A model generated the notes under the pieces. The model did not search any database, was not told the DNA's origin, and saw only the letters and a program-made list of their open reading frames with translations. Positions 9,201-17,850 of a DNA stretch of 64,000 bases are shown here, piece after piece (position 1 is the first letter of the stretch; each line of letters begins with the position of its first letter). Source of the DNA: Chloroflexi bacterium OHK40. Lineage in GTDB: Bacteria; Chloroflexota; Chloroflexia; Chloroflexales; Chloroflexaceae. The stretch lies in the NCBI GenBank assembly GCA_004367505.1, contig SFCB01000179.1, positions 19,526 through 83,525 of the forward strand, given 5' to 3'. The translations under genes and the position numbers were made by a program.

Positions 9201-11728
9201 TTGTGCTCTACGATGTGATGACTGAGCGGGATGACAGCGGTTTGGCGTATCTGCGACCCACCGCTCTTGTGCTGGAACTCAAGTTCGACGACACGTGGCT
9301 GCGCTGCGCCGCGTGTGGCAACCTCCAGCGCGTCCCGCTCCTTGGGCGCTGCGCCGTCTGTGGAGGGCAGCAGCTTGATCCCTGCCCGCCGGACGAGCCG
9401 ACCACCGCCGCGCGCTACGATTACTACCGCGCGCCGCTGCGGGATGTTCTGCGCGGCGGACGCCCAGCCCACCTTACCGCGGAGGAGCATACGGCGCAGC
9501 TCTCACATCGTGACGCAGGTCGCGTCTACGCGACTACTGAGGAGTACGAGCTCCGTTTTCAAGATATCGCGATCGGCAAAGACAAGCCCCCTGTTGATGT
9601 ACTGAGCTGCACAACGACCATGGAGGTGGGCATCGATATTGGCTCACTCGTCGCAATCGGGATGCGGAATGTGCCGCCACAGCGTGAGAACTACCAGCAG
9701 CGCGCGGGCCGGGCGGGCCGGCGCGGCTCGGCGATCTCAACCGTGGTGACATATGCGGACGGCGGGCCTCACGACCACTATTACTATCATCACCCAGAGG
9801 GTATGATCGCGGGTGACCCGCGCCGGCCGATGCTCAGCATTGACCGGCAGGCCCTTGCCCGGCGGCATATCTGCGCCTACTTGCTCCAGACGTTCTTTCA
9901 CGAGCAGATCGAGCGGCTTGATCCGGGGGAGCGCGAGCGGCTTGAGCGAGAGCGTCGTAGCCTGTTCACCGCACTTGGTACCAGGGAGGAATTTTTCAAG
10001 GGAGATGGGTCACTCTCCTTCAGGGCCTTCCAAAACTGGATCGGCACTCGCGTCCAGAACCCCGAGGGCAGTATTGCTCAGGCAACTGCTGCCTGGCTGC
10101 CAGATGAAGTCGTTTCCGGGGGGGCAGACGCCAAGCGCGCCTTTGTGGCGTCCACCGCAATAGCGCTGATCGAGGATCTACAGCGTCTTAGCTCATCCGG
10201 TTCTCCAAGAATCACCGGTAACACAGGGGCAGGAGTCAATACCGAAGCGGCAGAGAGTGGGCTGCTCGACGCAATGTTCGACGCCGGGATGCTGCCGAGC
10301 TATGCCTTCCCCACCGATCTCGCGACGTTCTATATCTTCGAGCGCGACGGCGAGAATGTGCGAGTCAAGGAGCGCCCCCAGCAGAGCAAGTCCCAGGCCC
10401 TGAGCGAGTACGCTCCCGGGCGGCTCCTGGTAGTGAACAAGGAGACCTACCGGGTCGGCGGCATCTTCGTTGAGGGACAAGGCTACGATGCCCCTGCGCG
10501 GGGGTTGTTCGCGAGTTCGCTGCCTGCGTACGTCTACTGTCCAGAGTGTACGTACGTCCGGCTGGAGCCGCTGAATAGCGCCGAGTGCTGCCCGGTATGT
10601 CGTGCCGAGTTGCAATCGAGCGAGTTGCTTAACCCACCCGGTTTCTCACCGGAGGGCGGCCGACCCGTAGGTGACCGCGACCGTGACCAGGAGATCAGCT
10701 ATGCCACGGGCGCCCAGTTGCCCCTCCCGGTGGCGCAGGACGAGTTGGAGTGGCGTCTGGGCGCGTGGCCGAACATACGCTACGCGTACGCGGAAAACCG
10801 GCGCTTCGTCACTGTCAACAGGGGGCCAGGCAGTGAGGGGTTCGTGGTCTGTGAGTCCTGCGGGGCCGCGTGGCCCACGGCCAACGCCCCACGAGTTGGC
10901 GCGCACGATCGCCCCTACCTCACACCTGCACACCACGGTCGAGCGCAGTGTCGCGGGCCGCTTCACCCTGGGCCGCTCTACCTCGGCACAGACTTCCGTA
11001 GTGACCTACTGCTCCTGCGCGCAACACTGCGGCAGCCATTCGGCTACAGTCCGGGCGACCCATGGCTGCACGACGCGCTGCGCACGACGTCAGAGGCGCT
11101 TGCCTTAGCCGCGAGCAGAGTGCTCGACGTTGATCCCGCTGAACTGAGCGGAGGCCACCGTCTGCTGCCGGTGACGAATGGAAGCGATGGAGTAGCGAGT
11201 TTCGACCTTTACCTCTTCGACACAGCATCAGGCGGGGCGGGGTATGCAGCCGAGGCGGGCGCCGATGTAGGTACCATCCTGCAGGCAGCCCTAGAGCTCG
11301 TGGAGGGTTGTCCGCGCCAGTGTGAGCGCTCCTGCACACGCTGTCTGCGACATTACGGCAATCGCTTTTGGCATGGCTCCTTGGACCGGCGCCTTGCTAC
11401 CCAGGTTCTGCGCCACCTGATGTTCGGAGAGGTTCCAATGGTCCCGCCGTTCGAGGTTCAGCGCCGCATCCTAGCCCCGCTACAGCGCTTCCTCGAACTG
11501 GAGGGATGGGAGGTCGAGCGAAATCAGGACGAGGCGCCCCTGTCTGTTCAGTGGAGTGGTCAGCAGATCTTGATCGGTGTTTACCCTGCTCTGCTTGACC
11601 TTCATGCCTCGGGGTTCAGCCATCCACTTGCCGGAGGTGGAGTGCTGCTCCGCGATTATGTGGTGGTGCGCGATCTCCCAGCCGCCTATGCGGAGTTGCG
11701 CCGATCGGCCCGTGCTGCGCGGCGCTAG
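6260..11728 (+). CDS. large DEAD/DEAH-box helicase with DUF1998-type C-terminus (DpdJ/DruE/MrfA-like superfamily)
   Basis: Walker A STGTGSGKTETFLLPI; VVDEAHLYRGTAGAE; CTTTMEVGIDIGSL; QRAGRAGRRG; several CxxC pairs; C-terminal CERSCTRCLRHYGNRFWHGSLDR. Confidence 0.9.
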   Translation: MTTEPTTSVRAGVQQIADSLRSRLQRYIEAAYHLRDQGVVEERRALLAERGSIAREPFLETTPSYELGAPYGQLHLPSEVSAILAELSAWEPGVGIFPRPYRHQAEALEAFFSDRRDLIVSTGTGSGKTETFLLPILGSLVEEASSRPASFRQPGFRALLLYPMNALVSDQIARLRRLFGDERLSGLFRSRYGRHPRFGMYTSRTPYPGPRDSKKDSLHLKQLLSYYLDLEDAAQREGPGSDSSRLMVELKSRGRWPAKDLRGFFGAPGGVWEKRLHTQAGDRELLTRHEMQLSCPDILVTNYSMLEYMLVRPIERGIFEQTRRWLASDPANSLILVVDEAHLYRGTAGAEVSYLVRRLQARLEIPRERLRCILTSASLGPDTTVERDAVAFAEALTGSPASGGRSFHLVCGYREPRPAGAPGSMDQAMALAGFDLAALARHALAPDEAAAAVEALGRNLGWPAHPACQSDDAGQALQGYVYDQLYGFGPLELLIAETTGRAIGLPELAGRLFPGVTPDTAGRATEALLTLGTYAHNGQRSLLQTRVHMLFRGLPSLWACVNQCCSARLSPTSGPALLGRLYTEPRTHCECGARVYELLAHRDCGAVFLRVFGEGDRPNFYWHEAGGRVERTARPLEESWLIVERPHRKQEQDGLVEPIWIDVTTGRVELVPPTEPERYRQLWRPMPKARAAEDDEAPWIGAVYPFTQCPVCLRKTPEKLLDLATRGERPFANLVHEQFISQPPSRPFSEKFPNGGRKVLLFADGRQKAARLARDLPREVEFDTFRQALALAVQRLRDLNEEPTLGPRLYAAFVSVCHDLRLHFFDREFDSQRQLLQHIDEFERYHDADLETALSEGDAPFSDPPMHYRQHLLDQLANPFYAVYRLGAMVARPSRAMIRRMLRELEAFPETVRNQIEVITTFWAETLLERGAFDKGIPPRVRERVLAFARPPKDGATLRDLEKVLKDGASLSDDQLKRLRVVLYDVMTERDDSGLAYLRPTALVLELKFDDTWLRCAACGNLQRVPLLGRCAVCGGQQLDPCPPDEPTTAARYDYYRAPLRDVLRGGRPAHLTAEEHTAQLSHRDAGRVYATTEEYELRFQDIAIGKDKPPVDVLSCTTTMEVGIDIGSLVAIGMRNVPPQRENYQQRAGRAGRRGSAISTVVTYADGGPHDHYYYHHPEGMIAGDPRRPMLSIDRQALARRHICAYLLQTFFHEQIERLDPGERERLERERRSLFTALGTREEFFKGDGSLSFRAFQNWIGTRVQNPEGSIAQATAAWLPDEVVSGGADAKRAFVASTAIALIEDLQRLSSSGSPRITGNTGAGVNTEAAESGLLDAMFDAGMLPSYAFPTDLATFYIFERDGENVRVKERPQQSKSQALSEYAPGRLLVVNKETYRVGGIFVEGQGYDAPARGLFASSLPAYVYCPECTYVRLEPLNSAECCPVCRAELQSSELLNPPGFSPEGGRPVGDRDRDQEISYATGAQLPLPVAQDELEWRLGAWPNIRYAYAENRRFVTVNRGPGSEGFVVCESCGAAWPTANAPRVGAHDRPYLTPAHHGRAQCRGPLHPGPLYLGTDFRSDLLLLRATLRQPFGYSPGDPWLHDALRTTSEALALAASRVLDVDPAELSGGHRLLPVTNGSDGVASFDLYLFDTASGGAGYAAEAGADVGTILQAALELVEGCPRQCERSCTRCLRHYGNRFWHGSLDRRLATQVLRHLMFGEVPMVPPFEVQRRILAPLQRFLELEGWEVERNQDEAPLSVQWSGQQILIGVYPALLDLHASGFSHPLAGGGVLLRDYVVVRDLPAAYAELRRSARAARR

Positions 11729-11761
11729 GCTGTGGTGTGCCACTGTAGTCTGTCGAGGGCT

Positions 11762-11818
11762 GCCCGGCACTCGGGCCCTGATCTCGCCGACACTCTTTAT
11801 CGGCGAGATCAAGCCGGG
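11762..11818. terminator. strong composite hairpin after the helicase operon
   Basis: TGATCTCGCCGA-N9-TCGGCGAGATCA (12-bp perfect stem) flanked by CCCGGC/GCCGGG; no clear T tract. Confidence 0.5.
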
Positions 11819-11962
11819 ACTGAGTCGTGCCTGCGGCCAGTAGTCCACGCCGGATGTTTGTTTCCAGATGTTGCTATCCCACAGCGCACTGCCTGTGCCG
11901 CGCGCTGGCGCGGTTGCGCTTACCCAAGGTTCTCGGGGGCAGAGCACACAGGAAGCGTGCTG

Positions 11963-12415
11963 ATGTCGAGCGAGCAGCCTGTATCCCAGAGCGAGTTTAT
12001 CGCCTCGTTCAAGGGCTTCATGGACCATGTGGTGCGCCAGGCACCAGCGCCTGATGCGCTAATCTTCCTCCAGCGGCTCTGCACCCACTTCGGCCAGACC
12101 TCCACCCAACTGCCCCTGCCTGACCGCGAGTGTAGGCAGCGGCTGATAGAGCTGTACGCCTAGGGGCTCGCGCTGCAGCTTGCCGACACCGATCGCCTGC
12201 TCGACCAGACGGAGGGCGTGCGTGCGGCCTTCATCAGCGAGTTGCTGCGCAAGGCGGCGCTGTTCGCCGCGGATAGGCGGGCGGATCTCGTCGTGGAGGA
12301 CTAGCACCTGCATGAGGCGTTGCACGAGTTGGTTGTGGAGGGCGGGGCGCTCACCCGCCAGTTGATCGGGGCGGGTGGCGTAGCGGAGCCCAGCAACCGC
12401 GGGGATGGCTGTTAG
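11963..12415 (+). pseudogene. decayed ORF with two in-frame TAG codons
   Basis: Single frame MSSEQPVSQSEFIASFKGFMDHVV...RLIELYA*GLALQLADTDRLLDQTEG...DLVVED*HLHEALHELVVEGG... ; stops at 12161 and ~12302. Confidence 0.55.
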
Positions 12416-12451
12416 CCGAGGCAGCGCATTGTTTCGGCGGCTCTCTGGCTA

Positions 12452-12460
12452 TGCTATACT
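12452..12460 (+). promoter_or_regulatory. extended -10 (TGCTATACT) upstream of dpdG-like gene
   Basis: TGnTATACT 28 nt before the ATG at 12488, followed by AGGAG. Confidence 0.5.
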
Positions 12461-12487
12461 GTTCTCTATCCGTGAACAGGAGCGTAG

Positions 12488-13291
12488 ATGAGTGCCACGC
12501 CCTCCGGTCGGCTGCTGATCAGCCACATCACCCTGCGCGGCCCCGAGCTCGCCCAGGTATATGCGCACATCGCGGCGCGCCCGGAGTTGAGCGCCGAGGA
12601 TCTCCGCCTACACTTCTGCCCCAGCGCCGCAGGCTCGTCGCCGTTCGAGCTCGCGGACGCGCCGCTGCGCGAGGCGCTCAGCTTCCTCAGCCTCGCCGGG
12701 CTGGTCGAGGCGCGCGGCCGGCAGCGGCGCTACACCGCCTCGCCGCTGCTCCCCGGCGCCCCCTTCCCGCTCCTGCTCCTCCATCATCTCCGCGCCCACC
12801 CCGAGGAGCGCCAGCGCGCGATCAGCCTCGTCCACCAGTCGCTTGTCGCCAACGACGCCCTCACGACAACCGTGGCGACGCTCCGCGACCAACTCGAGCG
12901 CGGGCCGTACCGTGACCTCTTCGCCTGGACCGGCGAGAAGGTGACGCTCTGGGCGCACCTTGCGAGCTACCTCGGCCTCATCCGGTGCATCGAGCGTTCA
13001 GCCGAACTGCTCGTCGTCCCATCGCTCGAGCTCACGCTTGCCGCACTCACCTGGGCGACGCTGAAGCTCGGGAGCGACAGTTCGCTCGATGCTGCCCTAC
13101 GCCGCATCGACGCGGACCTCTTCGCCTGCTTCACCGCCCGCAGGCGCGTCCACCGCGGCCTCGCGCAGACGCTCCTGGCCCTGGAACGCGTGGAGAGGCT
13201 CCGCCTCTCCCACAGCGCGGACGCCGCCCGCTCCCTGCTGCTCGGCGAGCGCCGCGTGAGCGACCTGGCGCTGCTCGTGGAAGTGAGCTAA
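12488..13291 (+). CDS. DpdG-like protein
   Basis: 267 aa, winged-helix-like N-terminal half; directly upstream of a DpdH-like ATPase and near TGT/DpdA-like genes; assignment leans on context. Confidence 0.5.
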   Translation: MSATPSGRLLISHITLRGPELAQVYAHIAARPELSAEDLRLHFCPSAAGSSPFELADAPLREALSFLSLAGLVEARGRQRRYTASPLLPGAPFPLLLLHHLRAHPEERQRAISLVHQSLVANDALTTTVATLRDQLERGPYRDLFAWTGEKVTLWAHLASYLGLIRCIERSAELLVVPSLELTLAALTWATLKLGSDSSLDAALRRIDADLFACFTARRRVHRGLAQTLLALERVERLRLSHSADAARSLLLGERRVSDLALLVEVS

Positions 13292-13304
13292 AGGGGCCTA
13301 ACAA

Positions 13305-16124
13305 ATGCCGTACCCTGTCGCCTGGGACGTCGAGGCCGTCCGCTCGGTGCTCACGACGGAGAGCCGCCAGAAGGCCCGCGAGCTCTTCATGCGGACGCAC
13401 CGCCCGTTCCGGCGGATCCGCGTGGACTTCTGCAAGGAGGCCGAGCTGGGAGGCGGCTTCATCGGCGAGGAGGATGTCTACGCGCTGATCGCCGGTGGGC
13501 CGCTGGAGGCTGACAACCGGCTCTTCCTCGTCATCGGCGAGGCCGGCGCGGGCAAGAGCGAGCTGTGCCAGTGGCTCGAATACCGGGCCGACCCCGCCCG
13601 GCGCCTCGCCATCTACGTGCCCCGCAGCATGACCAGCGCCGCCCACGTGGCCGCCCTCCTGCGCCGCGCCCTCGGCGTTGCCGGCACGCCTGTGCTGCGC
13701 CGCACGCCGGTGGCGACCCAGGCCCGGCATATCGCCCTGACGGCGACCGTGCTGCTCTACGAGCAGGGCGACCCCGCCCTGTCGCCGACAGGGGCATGGG
13801 AGGCGCTCCTCGACAGTCAAGCCACGCGCGCCGCCATCGCGGAGCACCTCGCCGCGGCGGCGAGAGGGGACACGCGCCACGAGTTGCTCGCGGGCTTCGA
13901 AATCCTCGGGCCGAAGCCGTCGCTGGATTCCTACGCCCTCGCTGTGGGCTGGCCCGCCCTGCGGCGCCTCGTCGCCCAGGCGATGGAACAGGCACTCTGG
14001 CTCGGCGACCTGCGCGAGACCCTGCGCCAGATCTCCGAGGCGGCCTTGGCCAGCGGCGTTCGTCCGCTGCTGCTGCTAGAGGACATCACCGCCTTCCGCA
14101 TCCTCGGCGACCGGCTCCTCGACTACCTCCTGGACCTGACGAGCGGGCACTTCGACGCGGTGATCGGCGCGACGACCGGCTTCGAGCGGACGCAGATGGC
14201 GGGCGTCACCCTCGCCGGCGACCTGACCCACATCCACCACCGCCTGCGCGCCCGCCTCGTGCTCACCGACGACCAGGGTCGCGCCTACGGCCTCGACGAC
14301 GATCTGATCGACCTGACCCGCGGCTATCTCTCCGCCATCCGGGGTGATCGCTCCCTGCCACCGGAGGTCTCCGCCTGCGACGGCGCCTTCGGCGACGGCC
14401 TCTACCCCTTCACTGAGACCGCGCTCCACCGCGCCCTGACCGCGCTCCACGAGGAGGGCAGCCCGCGCCAGACCCCGCGCCTCTTCCTCGAGCACGTGCT
14501 CGGCGCCGCGCTGCTCTCGGCCGAGTTGCCGCCCGTAGCCCTCGATCGCTCCGCCTACCTGGTTTCTCCCCCGGCTCTCTTCAGGCCGGACGATGTTCCC
14601 GAACCGTCGCTGCGCAGCCTGCTCCGCTGGTACGGCCATATCAGTGATGACTCGGTGACGCTTGACCGGCGAATCGCAGAGGTATGGGGCGTCCCCGTGC
14701 CACCCGAACTGCAAAGCGACGGGGTGATCCGTGTGGCCCGGGCCTACGTTGCCCCCTCGGTCGGCGCGTCCGTTCCCTCCGCACCAGACTGGCAGCAGGA
14801 ACTGCGGGAGCTCCAGGGCTGGCTCGACCGCGGGGGCCTCTACCCGAGCCGCGAGACGCTCAAGCGGGGGGTCGAGCGCGCGCTCTTCGCGCTGGGCGAC
14901 CCGCGGGTGCTGGCGAGCCCCGACTCGCTCTCGGTGAGCCGGGCCGAGCTGATCTACGCCCGAGGCGACGAGCGGATCCCGGTCGCTCTGGCCAGGGGCA
15001 GCGGCGACCAGCCGGTGAGCCATGCGTCGCCCAAGGTGGTGGTGCGCGGCTACCCTGAGGAGCGGGGCATCCTCGAGGAGCTCGCCTACCTGGCGCTCAG
15101 CGGCGCGGAGCTCGGGCAGATCTGCCAGAATCTCGCGCTCACGCTTGAGTGGGCGGGCCGCCACTTCGACGCCTACCAGGCTCATATCCGCGGGCTCCTC
15201 GCCGAGCAGCTTGGAGGCCTCACAGCGGAGCACCTGATCCTCGCCGCCTGGCGTCTGCTCTCGGCGCTGCGGGGCGAGCCGGTATCCGGCCCGCCCGACC
15301 TGCGGGCCGACCCCGACGCCGTAGCTTCCTACGCCGCACGCTCGCCCTGGTCAGAGACAGACCACTGGTCCTGTCACACAGCCGGCGCCGAGTTGATGGC
15401 CTGCCGCGAGACCTTCCGGCGGCTCTATATCGGCTCGTTCACGTTGCGCGACACCCTCCTCGACCGGGCGCGGCTGGACCGCGCGCTCGCAGACTTCGAC
15501 CCGGACCGGGCGGTGGCCACCCTTTCTGAGCTACCCCTCGCGTCGCTCCGCTCGGCGCCGTTCCGCGTGCGCCCGACCGGGGAGCGCCTCTACGGCCTGC
15601 TCGTCCCGCTCCAGCGCTACGCTATCGCCCTTCGCCGGGCCGACGTGGCTACCTGGCTGCGGCGCGACGTCAGCGATCTCACGGCCCGGGCCCGCCACCT
15701 CGACGCCCAGCTAGGCCTGGACCTCGCCGAGCTCCGCCGGCAGCTTGGCGCCCTACGCTGGCGCTGCGGCGAGGTGGGGGCCGTCTGGCGCGAGGGCTGG
15801 GACGCGGCCGTTGAGCTCCTGGCGGGGATTACGCCTGAGGAGTTGCACGCGCTCCGCGATACTGTCGCGGCGGCGCTCGGCGCGGCCCGCGAGGCCGGCG
15901 AGCGCGATGTGTGGGCCTATCAGCGCTTCCGGCACGCCGCTCGGCCGGCGCTGGAGAGCCCGTACTGGGCCGCCGTCGGCGCTGTAGGTGCGATCCAAGC
16001 CGAGTTGTTGCGCGCCGCCAGGGCTCGCTACAGGGCGGTAGGCAAATCGATCACAGGGACGGCCGCCTACCGGGCGCTGCTGCGGAGCGTCCGCGCGATC
16101 TACGGGGAGCTGGGCGATGGATGA
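13305..16124 (+). CDS. P-loop ATPase, DpdH-like
   Basis: Walker A LVIGEAGAGKSELCQWLEYR; Walker B-like RPLLLLEDITAFR; 939 aa; gene order with dpdG-like and dpdA-like genes. Confidence 0.6.
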   Translation: MPYPVAWDVEAVRSVLTTESRQKARELFMRTHRPFRRIRVDFCKEAELGGGFIGEEDVYALIAGGPLEADNRLFLVIGEAGAGKSELCQWLEYRADPARRLAIYVPRSMTSAAHVAALLRRALGVAGTPVLRRTPVATQARHIALTATVLLYEQGDPALSPTGAWEALLDSQATRAAIAEHLAAAARGDTRHELLAGFEILGPKPSLDSYALAVGWPALRRLVAQAMEQALWLGDLRETLRQISEAALASGVRPLLLLEDITAFRILGDRLLDYLLDLTSGHFDAVIGATTGFERTQMAGVTLAGDLTHIHHRLRARLVLTDDQGRAYGLDDDLIDLTRGYLSAIRGDRSLPPEVSACDGAFGDGLYPFTETALHRALTALHEEGSPRQTPRLFLEHVLGAALLSAELPPVALDRSAYLVSPPALFRPDDVPEPSLRSLLRWYGHISDDSVTLDRRIAEVWGVPVPPELQSDGVIRVARAYVAPSVGASVPSAPDWQQELRELQGWLDRGGLYPSRETLKRGVERALFALGDPRVLASPDSLSVSRAELIYARGDERIPVALARGSGDQPVSHASPKVVVRGYPEERGILEELAYLALSGAELGQICQNLALTLEWAGRHFDAYQAHIRGLLAEQLGGLTAEHLILAAWRLLSALRGEPVSGPPDLRADPDAVASYAARSPWSETDHWSCHTAGAELMACRETFRRLYIGSFTLRDTLLDRARLDRALADFDPDRAVATLSELPLASLRSAPFRVRPTGERLYGLLVPLQRYAIALRRADVATWLRRDVSDLTARARHLDAQLGLDLAELRRQLGALRWRCGEVGAVWREGWDAAVELLAGITPEELHALRDTVAAALGAAREAGERDVWAYQRFRHAARPALESPYWAAVGAVGAIQAELLRAARARYRAVGKSITGTAAYRALLRSVRAIYGELGDG

Positions 16125-16518
16125 ACGCGCGTTGACGGAGGCCATTACCGGCACGCTGAGGGATGTCGCGGCGCTGGAGGAGTTGGACCGAGTGGGGCGG
16201 GCCTATGCCGAGGTGCAGGGGCGCCTCGCCTTCCTGAACGACCTCGCGCGGCGCCTGGAGGCCGAGCTCGGCGCGCTGAGGGCGGAGGCTGTCGGCGACG
16301 AGGCCGCCGAGGAGGTGTGGCGGCTGACGCAGCAGGAATTGCGCATCAGGGCGCCTTCCGGCCTCCGCGCTCCGGCGACGGCGCTGGTCGCCGGTGGCGT
16401 TGACCTGCTCAGGCTGGTGGAGTATACTGGCGCGGCCATCGCCCTTGTCCAGGAGCGTCGCGCCCAGCTTCGCGCCTCGCCGCACGGCTTGGCCGGGGCT
16501 CAGCGGGGGCAGAGCTAG
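16117..16518 (+). CDS. small helical/coiled-coil protein coupled to the ATPase
   Basis: 8-nt overlap (ATGGATGA) with upstream ATPase. Confidence 0.6.
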   Translation: MDERALTEAITGTLRDVAALEELDRVGRAYAEVQGRLAFLNDLARRLEAELGALRAEAVGDEAAEEVWRLTQQELRIRAPSGLRAPATALVAGGVDLLRLVEYTGAAIALVQERRAQLRASPHGLAGAQRGQS

Positions 16519-16550
16519 CGACCGTACCAGTCGACGTCGCACACTCGGGA

Positions 16551-17453
16551 CTATGGGGCCCGGGCCTCGTGGAGGCAACGTCGGAGGTGATAGTAGTTGT
16601 GAACGGCTCGCAGGTTCACGGCCGCCTTGCCCTGCTGCTCCATCATCGCCCCCGGGCTCTCGCGGCAGACGGGGCAGTTGCAGGGGAGCGGCTCCTCGAG
16701 GATCTCGGCGAGCCCATAGCTCCGCCGCCACTCGCGGAAGTGCGGGCTTGGCAGCTTGTAGCGCCTGAAGGGGTCACTGTAGATCAGGCCGCCGCTCGCC
16801 GCCTCCTTGATCGGCGTGCCTGAGTCGGCGGAGTCGACGCCGAGGCGGGCCAGCGAGGCGAGCACGGCCACCGAGCTGACGCCCAGGATGTGGAGTCGAG
16901 GGCCGACCGCCTCGAGGGCTGCCTCCACGCGGCGCAGCACCTCGTCGCGGGCCCCCGCCACCTTGGCGGCCAGGGAGCCCAGGGCGAATCGTTCATATCC
17001 CATATCGGCGAGCGCCTGCGCGACGTAGAAGACCTGCTCAACAGTGTGGCCCTGAATGACGCCAATAGGCTCGACATGATCCCTCAGACCGCCAGACTCC
17101 AGGTAGGTGATGAGCCAGTGCGCGTGGGCGAGGCTCTGCGCGGAGCGGCGCGCCGCCTCCTCGGGGCTGCGCACGCCGATCATCAGGACGTCCAGGTGGC
17201 AGATCGCCGCCGGTGCCCCCAGGCCCTCCAAGATCCGCAGCTGCTGCCGGAGCGCCTCTTCGGGAGAGGAGCCGCGCCCGGCCCGGTGGTGCTGGAACGC
17301 CCCGCTGTCGACGATCAGCTCCTCCGGCGGGCAGGGCCAGTCGCCGGCATGCCAGGTCTGGCTGACGTTCGGCGGGCTGACCAGGGCTCGAACCTCCGGC
17401 AGATACTGCTGGTAGACCGGGTCGCTGTGGGTCCACGAGACGAAGTACTTCAT
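16551..17453 (-). CDS. TGT-fold protein, DpdA-like (paralogue 1)
   Basis: IVDSGAFQHH; IGVIQGHTVEQVFYVAQALADMGYERFALGSL; GVDSADSGTPIKEAASGG; zinc signature CNCPVC...H. Confidence 0.8.
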   Translation of the reverse strand: MKYFVSWTHSDPVYQQYLPEVRALVSPPNVSQTWHAGDWPCPPEELIVDSGAFQHHRAGRGSSPEEALRQQLRILEGLGAPAAICHLDVLMIGVRSPEEAARRSAQSLAHAHWLITYLESGGLRDHVEPIGVIQGHTVEQVFYVAQALADMGYERFALGSLAAKVAGARDEVLRRVEAALEAVGPRLHILGVSSVAVLASLARLGVDSADSGTPIKEAASGGLIYSDPFRRYKLPSPHFREWRRSYGLAEILEEPLPCNCPVCRESPGAMMEQQGKAAVNLRAVHNYYHLRRCLHEARAP

Positions 17454-17560
17454 GCCGGCACGTCAACCGCATGAGCGATTGCCGCAGAGACAGCTGGGCC
17501 ACAGCAGCCCAGCCGCAGGCCGATGAGTGCAAGCTCGGCAGCCTGTTGGTTCGTTCTCAC

Positions 17561-17574
17561 ATAAAGAACTTTAT
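17561..17574. promoter_or_regulatory. candidate XRE operator in the divergent intergenic region
   Basis: ATAAAG-AA-CTTTAT perfect inverted repeat; overlapping GTTCT-N7-AGAAC. Confidence 0.5.
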
Positions 17575-17607
17575 ACCCGCTTGGGGCGCCGCCCGCAAGG
17601 GGGGGCT

Positions 17608-17847
17608 GTGATCAGCCGGCTAGGCAAGAAGGTGCGCTACCTGCGCGAGCGAGACGGCCTCAGCCAGAGCGAGTTGGCGCAGGCCCTCGGGCTCAGCGAG
17701 AGCTCGAAGGGGTTCATCAGTGAGATCGAGAGCGGCAAGAAGCTACCGCGTGCCGAGCTCCTGCTGCGGCTGGCCGACCTGTTCGGCGTGACCACCGACT
17801 ACCTCCTGCGCGACGACCAAGGCGCTGATCAGGACGAGGCCAGTTGA
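17608..17847 (+). CDS. XRE-family HTH transcriptional regulator
   Basis: ISRLGKKVRYLRERDGLSQSELAQALGLSESSKGFISEIESGKKLPRAELLLRLADLFGVTTDYLL; GTG start preferred over the upstream ATG at 17527 in the ORF track. Confidence 0.85.
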   Translation: MISRLGKKVRYLRERDGLSQSELAQALGLSESSKGFISEIESGKKLPRAELLLRLADLFGVTTDYLLRDDQGADQDEAS

Positions 17848-17850
17848 GCT

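Noticed and set aside
6260-11728. Firm assignment of helicase to Druantia (DruE) rather than DpdJ
   Set aside because: Both belong to the same DEAD/DEAH + DUF1998 group; motif reading cannot separate them.
11963-12415. Stop-codon recoding (UAG as amino acid)
   Set aside because: Many intact genes in the window terminate with TAG, so genome-wide recoding is unlikely; decay is simpler.
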